DNA from: Cymbomonas tetramitiformis
Taxonomy: Eukaryota > Chlorophyta > Pyramimonadophyceae > Pyramimonadales > Pyramimonadaceae
NCBI GenBank assembly: GCA_001247695.2
Contig: LGRX02012613.1
Location: 1 to 64,000 of the forward strand
Length of the DNA stretch: 64,000 nt
Direction: 5' to 3'
Part shown: positions 29,753 through 39,767 of the stretch, piece after piece
Layout of the letters: every line of letters begins with the position of its first letter
Position numbering within the stretch: the first letter of the stretch is position 1
Program-made: the position numbers and the translations under genes
Notes under the pieces: model-generated
What the model saw: the letters and a program-made list of their open reading frames with translations, nothing else
What the model was told of the DNA's origin: nothing
Databases searched by the model: none

Positions 29753-30371
29753 ACATAGGTGTATGATTATGATGAGGGCAAGTTTGCATGAGGGTTGTAA
29801 TTTCCTAATTGTGGCATGGTTTCAAATGATTTGGCATTAATTGTTGTGATTATGATAAAAATTGTTTGCTGTGATTATGATGAAAAATAATTGCTGTAAT
29901 TGAGATGAAATGTTGCTATTTGAAAAATACGAGTTTGTTAAGGATTACAAAATTTGAATTTGCTGTAAGGACTGCTGGAAATATGATTGAAATTAATTGT
30001 GTTACCATGATGATGGAATTGCTCTAATTATGACAAAATAGTTGCTGTGATGATGGACAATAATTACTGCAATTATGATGACTATGATTGCTTTGTTTGA
30101 TGTGAGGATAGATATGAAGAATTTCTGTGATCCGATCGATGAAAGATTGCATGCTTATGACAAGCTGAAGTTGAAAAATATTGATTAGGGAGGGTGATGT
30201 GATTGCCTCAGATTATGGTCCCTTATGATTATTGCATTACGTGCATTATCAGAGTGGGGGCGAGAAGATGCTACTGCTGTAACACATTATTATGCATGTT
30301 TGTATCGAGACAAAGGACGATATGTGAGTGTTTCCTCAACCTCAAGTAAATGAAGATGGATGGTGGCATGA
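29753..30371. other. AT-rich tract with GATTATGATG repeats
   Basis: Imperfect TTGCTGTGATTATGATGAAAA units occur at about 29840-30080. No gene. It probably holds the 5' part of the DIRS-like element, but no inverted terminal repeat was recognised. Confidence 0.45.
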
Positions 30372-31070
30372 GGGAGCGAGCAGGCTCCCTTGGGATTGGC
30401 ATCATCGGTGACGCCGGGATTCGACATTCAGGCATACGTGGACTCGGTACTCCAAAGATCCATGCAAGAAGAGACCAAGGGGGTCTCCAACTGGTTGAAA
30501 GCCCACCGATTGAGAAGCGAGCTATTGGAGTGGTGCCTGACCCCGGGGAAGGCGGTGCCAGAGATACCGAAGCTGATGCGGAAGGTGGCAGCTGCCTTTG
30601 GCTTGCCGGGAGCCAGTTTGAGGGAGCCGGAGACTCCTCAGTCCTTGTATTCCCTTGCCACTCTCATTGAGAGGAAGTTGTCAGGGGTTACTAGGGATGC
30701 GTCCTTGCCGGACAATCACATTGCCCTGTTTGCACATCAACAAATAAGGGCTACAGTTCCAGAGTGCGAGAAAGATGATGCGCACGAGTCAGAACTGCAG
30801 ATGTTCATCAAAACTCAATCCAAGAAGGCCTCGTTATCAGGAGCCACTAAGCATATTACTGCAAAACCGGGAGCTCCTGCAGATGGTAATGCCAAATGCC
30901 CGAAATGCCAGGGGTCACATATGCTGCGGGACTGCAAGTCTCCTTATGCGTTGAACAAGGATGGATCCATCAATGTGACTTGGGTGGACAAACGAAATAA
31001 GAATGACAATAGGAATAACCAGAACCAGTTGGCTCAGCTGCCACCATCTCATCAGAGGGAGCCTGCCTAG
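30372..31070 (+). CDS. DIRS gag-like protein with CCHC knuckle
   Basis: The frame is open from 30372 (after the stop at 30369) to 31070. Helical capsid-like sequence precedes a basic tail, and CPKCQGSHMLRDC is a Cx2Cx3Hx4C zinc knuckle typical of nucleocapsids. The tail is Asn/Gln/Lys-rich. There is no in-frame ATG near the start, so the N-terminus lies in an upstream exon, or an indel separates it from ATG 30350. Confidence 0.6.
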   Translation, partial: GSEQAPLGLASSVTPGFDIQAYVDSVLQRSMQEETKGVSNWLKAHRLRSELLEWCLTPGKAVPEIPKLMRKVAAAFGLPGASLREPETPQSLYSLATLIERKLSGVTRDASLPDNHIALFAHQQIRATVPECEKDDAHESELQMFIKTQSKKASLSGATKHITAKPGAPADGNAKCPKCQGSHMLRDCKSPYALNKDGSINVTWVDKRNKNDNRNNQNQLAQLPPSHQREPA

Positions 31071-32100
31071 AAACCGCCGAAGTTGCCAGAATGCTGGGCT
31101 GTATAATATGTATATAATGTATCAATATTTGGGAGCGGACCAGGGCAGGGCAGAAGTCCTCTCCGGAGGCCTTTCGGCCAGTTTTCGAGAAAACGTTTGT
31201 TGTTTCTTCTTTTGACATCTTTTTGCATACTTAAGGGTCAAAATTCTTTCGGCCAATCTTCGGCCAAACCCTCTTTTTGGGAGAGTGACTCTCTCGGCCA
31301 GGGGCCGGTCAATCGCGACAGGACTTCTCCCCTGGGCCAGGGTGCCTGTCTTACCGTGTAACATCAGATTCCAGGTTTAAATACCAAATTGAAATGCATT
31401 GTTGCATGTGAAATGGATTTACTTGATAAATTTTGCATTTTTGTGAATTTGCTCTACGTTAGATTTCGAAATTTCGATTTGGCTGATTTTGCTCTGCGTT
31501 AAATTTCAGATTTCAGTCTTCGGGATGCTGGATTTCGAATTTTGATTTTTTTTTTTGCTCTACGTTAGATTTCGTATGACAGTTAAGTATCGAATGGAAA
31601 TGCGTTGTTTCTTGTGGAATGAATTTACTTGGAAAATTGTTTTGCATTTTTTTGTGAATTTGCTCTACGTTAGATTTCGAAATTTCGATTTGGCTGATTT
31701 TGCTCTACGTTAGATTTTCAGATTTCAGTCTTCGGGAGGCTGGATTTCGAATTTTGGATTTTCTTTTTTGCTCTATGTTAGATTTCGTGGGTCAGCTTCG
31801 GAACACTGGATTTCGGACTTTGGGATGCATATCTCAAATTGGAGTGCTTCGCGAATGCAGGCAATTAATGCCAATTATCTTGCCTGCACGGACCACCTGG
31901 TGCCCGTCCGTCATAGAAGCCTCCCTTTTAACATGGGGATGCTGGACGGTTAGAGTACTGACCGCAACGGGTGGGTTAATCTACACGAGTAACACACCGG
32001 AAGTGGCCAGGCTCGAAAATCGTCCATCCCTTTCCACAAGATTGGGGTCCGGTAGAGACCGGGGTGCGATTTTCGAGGAGCAATTCTCCTAAAAGGAAGA
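31071..32100. repeat. Spacer with duplicated block around GCTCTACGTTAGATTTCG
   Basis: A block of about 205 bp is tandemly duplicated (about 31395-31590 and 31600-31795), and the 18-mer in the call occurs in several variants. No convincing gene in the spacer, although the frame leading into RNase H may begin near its end. Confidence 0.75.
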
Positions 32101-32816
32101 GTGCTCTGGTGTGGTTGTTGTCGTCTCGAACAGGGACACGAACCAAACTCAGCCCCACGAAAGGGATTGCTTTTCTTCGATGGTGCATGCCGCTTTAACG
32201 CGTCGCCGGATTTGAGGCAAGCCTCGTTCGGGGTAGCACTCTGCTCAGAACAAGGTCAACAGTGGACTCGGGACTACGGGCGCCTTGGATCCAAAACGAA
32301 TAATTATGCAGAATTCGTGGGTGCCGTGATTGCAATCCAGAGAGCGATACTGTAGAATGGAACTTGACCACAGCAACAATTGTTGGGGACTCGGAGCTAG
32401 TGGTGTCAGCATTTTCGGGCTCCCGTAACGTTATCGCAAAAGACTTGGAGAGACTACTACTTATCATTGGGAAAGCTCACATGGCCTTGCGCCCGGATTG
32501 TGTTTTCAATTTTAAGCATGTGGCACGGGACCACAATAAACTGGCTGACAGCCTGGCCAACTTCGCACTGGATTCTGGCATGCCGGCAACGACAAGTGTG
32601 AGAGACCCGCTTGCGTTTATTACCATGGCGGTTAAGGGCTTCGACAGTGCCCGGGAAGTGATGGAGAGGCAACAGTCTTTAGGGCCGCGTGAGGCCCAAG
32701 GGCAGGTCACCTTGGCCCCTTCAGTAATTGATGCCCTCAGTGGTAATTTGGTCCCGGACCTCCTTTCCGCACCAGCTAGGGATCCGGGGGAGTTCCGGGT
32801 GGGAACTATCCATTAG
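32101..32816 (+). pseudogene. RNase HI domain ahead of the RT, frameshifted
   Basis: The first segment contains LLFFDGACRFN (first Asp) and SKTNNYAEFVGAV (Glu). It stops at 32353-32355. The second segment in another frame contains ATIVGDSELV (second Asp) and HVARDHNKLADSLANFAL (last Asp). Together they give the four DEDD residues of cellular-type RNase HI. A single-base change near 32353 breaks the frame. Canonical DIRS elements have RNase H after the RT, and a weaker RNase H-like stretch does follow this RT, so this copy appears to be an additional, N-terminal one. Confidence 0.7.
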
Positions 32817-32837
32817 TGTACCCAGTTCTGGGACACA

Positions 32838-34706
32838 GTGGTAACATCATCAGAGATGGGATTGCTGGTCAAAGAATGGGCAAAGAATGGAGTCTCCATC
32901 TCGGATTTCTTCCAACATTTTTCAGGCACTTACGAAGGGGCTCGTTTCGACTCAAAAACACCCCCGAGGATGCAATTCAAGAATCATGCGATACCGGATC
33001 ATTTGATCCCCTGGATCTCTGGTAAGATACAGGACGAGCTCGAATGGGGAGCGATAAGAGTCTGGGGCAAAGAAGGGGAGTGCTCTCCCCCGCATCTAGT
33101 TATGCCGGTAGGGGTGGAGCCAGCCAAACCAAGAAAGATCAATGATGCAAGATTCCTTAACCTTTGGTGTAAGGATATTCCGTTTACTTACGAGTCGGTG
33201 ACAATGCTTCCACAAATCTTAGAGGTGGGGGATCCGGCATTTATTATGGACCAAGCGAACGGATTCTTCCATGTGAGGCTTACAGAGGAATCGCAACAGT
33301 ACATGGGTTTCCTGTGGGAGGGCGTATATTACGTCTATACAGTTCTCAATTTCGGATGGAAACTAGCGCCGGTCATTTATAGCGCCTTTGCGGGGGAATT
33401 CGCGGGATTCATCCGGCGGCTGGGGATACCATATTTATACTACATCGATGATAATGCCGGTGGACCGGCCCCAGTGGGAGCTTCGACTCTTACGAAACAG
33501 GAAAGAGCCGCAATCTCGGTGTTCGTTGTCTCGTCATGCATGACGGCGGCGGGATATTTTATTCACCTGGAAAAGACGGAGTTCATTCCGTCCATGACCA
33601 TCACCTGGCTAGGCATTGGCGTTGACCTTGCGAAGCAGGAGTTCTTCATCCCGCAGAGAAAATGGGAGAAGTTCTTGAGCCTGGCAACGGGCCTGCGAGC
33701 TTCGTCAAAAATTTCGGCCAGAGACCTGGAGAGGGTGGCAGGAAAGTTGCTTTCAATGTCAATTGCAGCCCCAGGTATCCTTATAGCATGCAGGAAGTTG
33801 TATGCCTTTCTGGCAAAAAGGCACGAATTCTGCAGGAAAAGTTTTTTCCTGAACAATAAGCAGATGAGACATTTCAAACTCTACTTGAGTCAACTCTTCC
33901 AGCCGTCGTTGATTAAGGTGTCCGCATTCAGAAAGCAGGCCCACTGCTCGATTCTTGTGGATACAAACGACGATTGTACAAAAGTCACGGCATCAATCAG
34001 AGCAGGGGAATTCCAAGATGAAATTTCGTGCTATCGTGATTTGAGAACCTGCTCGTCGGTGGATCAATCATTTTTGATTTCAGAAGCCTTGTTCGAAATC
34101 CCAGTAAAACGGGTCCCGCAACGCTGGGACATAATCTTGGATAAAAATATCTGGGATTCATCGAGAGTCCTCTCGTCTAACCTGGGCACAAAAGCATGCA
34201 AGGACCTGGCAGAAAGGCTCTATAGATTTGTCGCGGATAACAACTTGGAGCTGAAGGTGGTTTCCTTTTCAAGGGGACCTGATGGAGCTATTGTAGTCCC
34301 GGATGAAGAGTCTCATTATTCACTAATGCCACGGTTCTCTCCTCTGTTGAACATGATGTTTGGACGGCACAACATCGACTGCTCCGCAACAACGGCTGAT
34401 GTTCGGGGATGCCCCAAAATGCGATTTTGCTCAAGACTGCCAGAGAAAAAAGCTTGTGGCACCAATGTCTTTGCCTATCCACTAGCGGGACTAAATTGTT
34501 ATGCTAATCCGCCTTTTGCATTAATGGGACCGTTCCTGATGTATCTAAGAGAACAGAAAGCGTCAGCCTCTGTAGTTGCTCCACAGTGGGATGGTTTCTC
34601 TCCAGATGGGTTCTGGTGGACTGCGTACAATGAACTGTGCAAACAGAAGTTCAGAATCGCTGAAGCAGGAGAAGTCTGTTTCCAACAACTTAGAAATGGA
34701 CGATGA
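32838..34706 (+). CDS. DIRS reverse transcriptase with C-terminal DIRS domain
   Basis: A 622-codon frame, open from 32817. Fingers and palm motifs: PRKINDARFLN, then FIMDQANGFFHVRL (first catalytic Asp), NFGWKLAPVIYS, and YLYYIDDNAGG (the YxDD pair). The C-terminal third has the DIRS-family stretch RFSPLLNMMFGRHNIDCSAT and NCYANPPFALMGPFLMYL, often compared with Dam-like methylases, with a closing VVAPQW. The frame is full length without internal stops, in contrast to its neighbours. The first in-frame start is GTG 32838, and ATG 32856 (SSEMGLLV) is the first methionine. It would copy the element's RNA to DNA. Confidence 0.8.
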   Translation: MVTSSEMGLLVKEWAKNGVSISDFFQHFSGTYEGARFDSKTPPRMQFKNHAIPDHLIPWISGKIQDELEWGAIRVWGKEGECSPPHLVMPVGVEPAKPRKINDARFLNLWCKDIPFTYESVTMLPQILEVGDPAFIMDQANGFFHVRLTEESQQYMGFLWEGVYYVYTVLNFGWKLAPVIYSAFAGEFAGFIRRLGIPYLYYIDDNAGGPAPVGASTLTKQERAAISVFVVSSCMTAAGYFIHLEKTEFIPSMTITWLGIGVDLAKQEFFIPQRKWEKFLSLATGLRASSKISARDLERVAGKLLSMSIAAPGILIACRKLYAFLAKRHEFCRKSFFLNNKQMRHFKLYLSQLFQPSLIKVSAFRKQAHCSILVDTNDDCTKVTASIRAGEFQDEISCYRDLRTCSSVDQSFLISEALFEIPVKRVPQRWDIILDKNIWDSSRVLSSNLGTKACKDLAERLYRFVADNNLELKVVSFSRGPDGAIVVPDEESHYSLMPRFSPLLNMMFGRHNIDCSATTADVRGCPKMRFCSRLPEKKACGTNVFAYPLAGLNCYANPPFALMGPFLMYLREQKASASVVAPQWDGFSPDGFWWTAYNELCKQKFRIAEAGEVCFQQLRNGR

Positions 34707-35892
34707 TTAGAGGCAGGCCCACTCCCGTGGGCGGTCTGGATTTTTAGATTCGATTTCGCTTAAGAATACTTCGTATTTCAAAAACAAAAAATCATGTGAT
34801 ATATTAATAACCTCCCAGAGTAATCCGTTTGTCTTGGAAAATAAATTGTTGTGAACACCGGTAACTTTCGGGGAAGGGGAACAATTTGAGGTTGACAGGG
34901 TGGTGACAAGAGCCTGTTGAGAAAAGCCCCTGACTGGGCCGCCATACAGCTAAGAACGAAGGAGCTTCAGGAAGCAAGGGCCCGGGATGTGTATCAATCG
35001 GCCAAACTCCGGAATTTGCGGGCCCTAGGGGAATTCCTGGCTTGCATAACCCCACCAGAATCATTGGATTCGTGTACAGCATAACACATCTTATGGTATC
35101 TTATTTACTTGGAACAGTTCGGTAAGACTAACGTGCATTCGGCCACGTGTCCTCAACTGGGAGGGTGTAATTGCCCAGTCAGACAAGCCGCAAGTTCGGT
35201 GAATTCCCTTATCGGCAGACTTTCTAGTGCCTTCTAGGATTTCGGAAGGTGTGGGTCGGACAACCCGTGCACGGGTAGAGTGGTTAAGGTCTATGTAACA
35301 ATTACCAGGAACGAACAATTGCAAGCAAGCGAATCACCCCAAATCAGGCAACACCACTATTCAGTTGCACGATCGACAAGCTAGTGATTCACATGAACGC
35401 AGAGGCAGCTGGTTTTGCCTCGACACAAGATTGGATACTTTTGTTCATCACTCTTAGATGTAAGGCAATGATCCTGATGGACCTATACGCTCTGAAGAGA
35501 CCGGCGGAGCTGGGCGCCACAAGGGTGGAAGGTATCATAAGATTCCCTGATACCTCTGGTTTTCTCTTCAACTACCAGTACAGTAGGGGAAGACACTCCA
35601 TTCGGGCGATGAACACGTTTTCGGAATCAAAAGGCTCCCCGATAAATATAAATGCCCCATCTCAGCGTTGGAAGACTACCTCCTAGTGATGAAAATTTTG
35701 GGTCTGAACCTTGCACAGGGATTCCTGTTCAGGCCGGTCAGGTCTGGCAAAGTGGAGAATAATCCAATTTCCAGGAAACAGATGAATTCAGACCTCAAAT
35801 GCTGGTTGCAGAAAGCAGGGCTGTTCAATGGGGAAACATTCTTCAGCATTCGGACGGCAGGAGCAATTGAACTTTTCCTTGAAGGAGCCGAC

Positions 35893-36144
35893 TCACGGAG
35901 ACACAGACTCCCCCACAGGGGAGGGAGCCCTGGTCTTTCTGTCACCCCTCGACCCCAGGTGCCAGGTCAGCTCCGTCATCAGTGGTGGGGAAACTAAAAC
36001 CCCTGTATTTTATTTTCATGCATCTTAGACTGTGAGACCACCCGAGCATCTCGTCCCAGCTTCACAGAGTTTGTGGAGACTTAATAACACGCGTATATCC
36101 CACCGTCGTCGTATATACCCACCGTTATTTCACCGTCTCTGTTA
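35893..36144 (+). repeat. 5' LTR of the gag-only element
   Basis: About 93 percent identical to 38190-38443 by eye. It contains TTTTCATGCATCTTA and ends CACCGTCTCTGTTA. Confidence 0.85.
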
Positions 36145-36382
36145 GGTGTTGGGCCTCACCACTGGCGAGTTGGCTCACGCTTTCATTTTCTTTGATCCCG
36201 TACCTTGTGCGATTAACACCTTACTTTTCACCTGATTTGGCTGAGCACCTTCGTCCTCTTCGCCACCATCTTCACCCCGCGTGCCCTTTGACACCGGGAA
36301 ATTATTCGAGCACCTTGTCCTCGACCACATCAACCGTTACCACGCCAACGTTTTCAGCATTTCACGTTACGTACTCCCGACA

Positions 36383-37270
36383 ATGTCTGCGGAGCGCATC
36401 ACGCTTGCCAGCCGCCTTCGCGCTGCCCGACCCACGGCCGGGGCTTCCCCTACCCCCAGTGCCTCCAGTCCGTCTGGGGATTCGTCTGGCGACCCGGTGG
36501 TGCCCATGTCGACGCTGATTACCCGCCCTACGCCGGTGTCGCTTTCACCCAGTGCTGTCGAGTTCCATCACAGCAGCGGCGTGTGGACATCCACGCCTGT
36601 ACGAGCTTCTCAACGTGCTGAATTTACTGAGAAGTTGGACTACGCCTTCGCTTATGGGGAGGAGCTGGCCAAGCTCCTTCGCTCCCATGGATTCAAGTCG
36701 AACGTGGGCCTCTCCTTGGATGGACCTGATTCCGAGACTGACTTCGCCGTCCTGTTGGCGAACATGTCCCACGTCTTCGGTCCTATTTCCCGCGACGAGG
36801 TCTTCAAGCTTCTGGATCTGGACTTCGAGTACGAATCCTACCACTACACCATCAACGAGCTTATTTTTATTACTGTGCTCCCAACTGTACTTCGCGGCAT
36901 GGCGCTCTCCCTCTACGAGGAGTCCGCCGACATTTTCCCTCACGACGGGCGCTGCGCTTTACAGCGCCTACGCTACCAGGTGGAAGGCATTGGCGACCCC
37001 GACACCCATCGTTTCTGGGTCCGCCTTCGCTCGACTGTGATTGACGAGACCATCGAGCCCGCCCCCCAACTGGCTGTCGTGCGCACCCTCGCGGACAAGC
37101 ATCGCCGGCTGCACTGTGACTACTCCGACCGCAGCCTTGTGGAGGACCTGTACACCGTCCTCCGATCGTCCGCGGCCAAGTCCCCCTACGTCACGCCTTT
37201 GTATCTGGTGGTGTTGCGCGAGCTTGGCACCAACCACAACTTCACCTTCGCCTCCCTCACCCTGTGGTAA
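36383..37270 (+). CDS. Gag-like protein of the LTR element, part 1
   Basis: ATG 36383 (MSAERITLASRLRAARPTAG) opens a 295-codon frame. After a Pro/Ser-rich linker come helical segments including GRCALQRLRYQVEGIGDPDT and LADKHRRLHCDY, in the style of Copia-type gag (UBN2-like) capsids. The frame ends at taa 37268. The reading continues in another frame immediately after, so an indel or a programmed shift near 37260 is likely. GC3 is high. Confidence 0.6.
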   Translation: MSAERITLASRLRAARPTAGASPTPSASSPSGDSSGDPVVPMSTLITRPTPVSLSPSAVEFHHSSGVWTSTPVRASQRAEFTEKLDYAFAYGEELAKLLRSHGFKSNVGLSLDGPDSETDFAVLLANMSHVFGPISRDEVFKLLDLDFEYESYHYTINELIFITVLPTVLRGMALSLYEESADIFPHDGRCALQRLRYQVEGIGDPDTHRFWVRLRSTVIDETIEPAPQLAVVRTLADKHRRLHCDYSDRSLVEDLYTVLRSSAAKSPYVTPLYLVVLRELGTNHNFTFASLTLW

Positions 37271-37928
37271 GATTTTCCGAGATGAGTCCCCCCTTGCCCG
37301 ACTCTCCGCGTCTGCTCTGCCGGCGTCTGGTGGTGCTACCCGCACCGGTGGTGGTGGCGGGAAGGAGCCTGCCGGGTCCTTCAATGCCCTCGGCAGGCGC
37401 AAGTTCATCCCGCCCGAGGGGACTTGGAAGAAGAACGAGACCGGCGGGCGCTACCTCGTCTGGGACGGCACCGGCATGCCGTGCGTGACGTGCTTCCGCC
37501 TGTGGGCCGTCACGACCGGCCACATGTACACCGACGGCATCTGCCCCTACGTGTGCGTCCGGGCGTTCGCACCAGGGCCTGCTCCCGCCCTCGCTCCTCC
37601 TGCTCCACCCAAGCCCCCTTCCATGTCCGCATGGCCGCCTTCGGACGCGCCACAAGCCCACGCCCTCCGCGCGCTCGAGCCTGCACTGCAGGATGCTGCT
37701 CCTCCACCTGATGCGGCCGCCTTGTCTGTCCGTTTCTCGGTGGAGCCGCCTCCGCATCGCGGCATCGACCCTCCCCGGGGGGCACCCACGCCTTGCGACG
37801 AGGGCGATCACGACGCGCCTGCGGCGCTCTCCATCGTGCAGCACGAGGACGATGACGTTGACTGGCCGGCCTTTCGGACTACCCCTTGGATTCCGTCCAT
37901 GAGCGGGTCTGCCAGCAACTCCAACTAA
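37271..37928 (+). CDS. Gag-like protein, part 2, with zinc-knuckle-like motif
   Basis: This continues from part 1 after a one-base shift. It contains the Gly-rich GGATRTGGGGGKEP, then GGRYLVWDGTGMPCVTC and HMYTDGICPYVC. Together these give Cys-Cys-His-Cys spacing like an expanded zinc knuckle. It ends in a Pro-rich acidic tail at the stop of 37926-37928. Confidence 0.5.
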
Positions 37929-38189
37929 GCATCGAGTTCCACATCGCCGCCACGGTGCCAACATGCGTGGGCCTCAGTATGTGCATTAGACTTCATCAGT
38001 GACTCAAAACTTTTAATGCCTGACTCCTTAGCCTGTAGATTGTTCCGGGCCAACGCCCGAGCGGGGATCCGCTACTAGTTGGACTGAGAAAGGTCCCATT
38101 GGGCCTGTAACTATCTGTGTGCTTTAGGGTTAGGGCTTTCTGACTTGCATGCCCGATCTGGCACCTCACCTCTTCGGGGTGAGTTGGTG

Positions 38190-38443
38190 TCACGGGAGAC
38201 ACAGATCCCCTCGGGGAGGGAGCCCTGGTCTTTCTATCACCCCTCGACCCCAGGTGCCAGGTCAGCTCCGTCATCAATGGCGGGGAAAATAAAACCCCTG
38301 TATTGTATTTTCATGCATCTTACGTAGACTGTGAGACCACCCGAGCATTTCGTCCCAGCTTCACAGAGTTTGTGGAGACTTAATAACACGCGTATATCCC
38401 ACCGTCGTCGTATATACCCACCGTTATTTCACCGTCTCTGTTA
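38190..38443 (+). repeat. 3' LTR of the gag-only element
   Basis: The partner of 35893-36144, directly followed by the CCGAC duplication and the recombinase frame. Confidence 0.85.
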
Positions 38444-38710
38444 CCGACCTGCAACAGGTTATGGGACAGGCATATTGGAAAACAGAGAGGATTGCTAGAC
38501 ATTATATGAAAGTGTGGCAAGTCTTGGGAATGCCATCCTCAAGGAAGATAGAGAAAGTCTCGACGAAAGAATGCATGGAGCCGAATGCGGCACAATCATT
38601 CGTGCGGGTATTTGTATGAGTAATTTGATTATTAAAATTCTGTTGGCTCGAGTTTGAGAGTTGGGGTGGAAAGGCGTCAAGAGGCGGGGGTTGTGAGTGT
38701 TGGCGGAGAG

Positions 38711-39295
38711 GCGACGTTGGAGTGGTGCCTTGTTGCTTCGCCTTACTTTCCGCTCTTTTTCTCTCCATTCATACCCAACGGGAGCGGATCGGACAAGGTG
38801 AATGGGCGGTCATCCGATTTACGGGGAATCCGCAGGATCAACAGTATCACTGTTGATCGCCGACTTTCCTTCCGTCATCAGTGATGACCGTCATTCAGGA
38901 GACGGATCGTCTGATCTCACTCCCCGGATCGAGGAAATGAAGGATCACGAAGTGGCTGTTCACCTCCAGCTTCGAAGTCCAAGTGTCGCAGAGTGTCGCT
39001 CTTAAGTCGGAAATTGGTGAAAATACTTCACTTTTCCTACCTGCTCTCCTGCTGACGATTGCTGCGTCTTTCTTCTTCGTTTCCTAACGCAATTTTTCTT
39101 CCCTGCCCGCCCACCCTTAAAAATGGGTTCTCCAACTCAGGCTCCGATCTGACGCTGGAGTGGTGCCTTGTTGCTTCGCCTTACTTTCCGCTCTTTTTCT
39201 CGCCATTCTCACCCAACGGGAGCGGATCGGACAAGGTGACTGGACGGTCATCCGATTTACGGGGAATCCGCAGGATCAACAGTATCACAGTCGAG
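38711..39295. repeat. Two direct copies of a 150-bp block
   Basis: GAGTGGTGCCTTGTTGCTTC...AACAGTATCAC lies at about 38714-38862 and again at 39156-39290, with few differences. No gene between them. Confidence 0.85.
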
Positions 39296-39314
39296 TGCAT
39301 GCTTCTCCACAGAG

Positions 39315-39345
<31 letters not shown>

Positions 39346-39767
39346 AATAATAATAATGAAATAAAAATAATAATGAATAAAATAAATCGTATAACGTAGG
39401 AGGGAACGTATACGATATCAACCGATATCGAAAAGATGCAGAAAAGATACAGAAAAGATACAGAAAAGATACAGAAAAGTTATAATAATAATAATAATAA
39501 TAAAACAATAATAATGAATAAAATAAATCGTATAACGTAGGAGGAACGTATATCGTAGGTAAAAATTAGTTGGAGGGAAAATTGAAAGGACGACGACCGC
39601 TGATGGCACGGTCGCGGTCGGGGCTGCCCTTGTAAACCCAGGCAAGCCCGCCTGGTTTGACGAGGCTCAAGCGCTTGACACAAAGGCCAAAGGACAAAGG
39701 ACACAAAGACGAGGTCCGCAGTGAGCAACCGGATCCATTTATGTCCTTCGTGGACACGCTGCTCTTA

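Larger units (their letters stand above)
35893..38443 (+). mobile_element. Gag-only LTR retrotransposon (TR-GAG-like), 2,551 bp
   Basis: LTRs of 252 and 254 bp (35893-36144, 38190-38443) flank a 2.05-kb interior coding only gag-like protein. A 5-bp duplication CCGAC (35888-35892, 38444-38448) marks the insertion, and removing the element restores the recombinase frame. The LTRs start TCACGG and end GTTA rather than TG...CA; copy 2 is preceded by TG. There are no protease, RT or integrase genes. It depends on another element's enzymes. Confidence 0.85.
30372..38619 (+). mobile_element. Decayed DIRS-like retrotransposon
   Basis: In order it holds a gag with a zinc knuckle, RNase HI, reverse transcriptase with a DIRS-type C-terminal domain, and a tyrosine recombinase. 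This is the gene set of DIRS-like elements, which integrate by a recombinase and make no target duplication. Frameshifts in RNase H and recombinase, plus an LTR element inserted in the recombinase, show it is dead. Outer limits are not defined; coordinates cover the coding part. Confidence 0.75.
34707..38619 (+). pseudogene. DIRS tyrosine recombinase, frameshifted and split by an LTR element
   Basis: Coding similarity starts at about 34958 (LRTKELQEARARDVYQSAKL). It continues in shifting frames through a Cys/His segment (GKTNVHSATCPQLGGCNCP near 35120-35180) and SVNSLIGRL. ALKRPAELGATR at about 35500 supplies the first catalytic Arg. FFSIRTAGAIELFLEGAD (to 35892) corresponds to the HxxR box with the His replaced by Phe. 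After the 2.55-kb insert the same frame continues at 38449 (LQQVMGQAYWKTERIARHYM), which contains the nucleophile Tyr. It stops at 38617-38619. The Y would cut and rejoin DNA during integration, but several frameshifts make it inactive. Confidence 0.75.

Noticed and set aside
36281..37928. Host gene between the two direct repeats
   Set aside because: The direct repeats, the CCGAC duplication and the restored recombinase frame show it is the gag of an inserted LTR element.
39257..39645. Tyr/Ile-rich minus-strand frames
   Set aside because: They translate AAT and AAC microsatellites.
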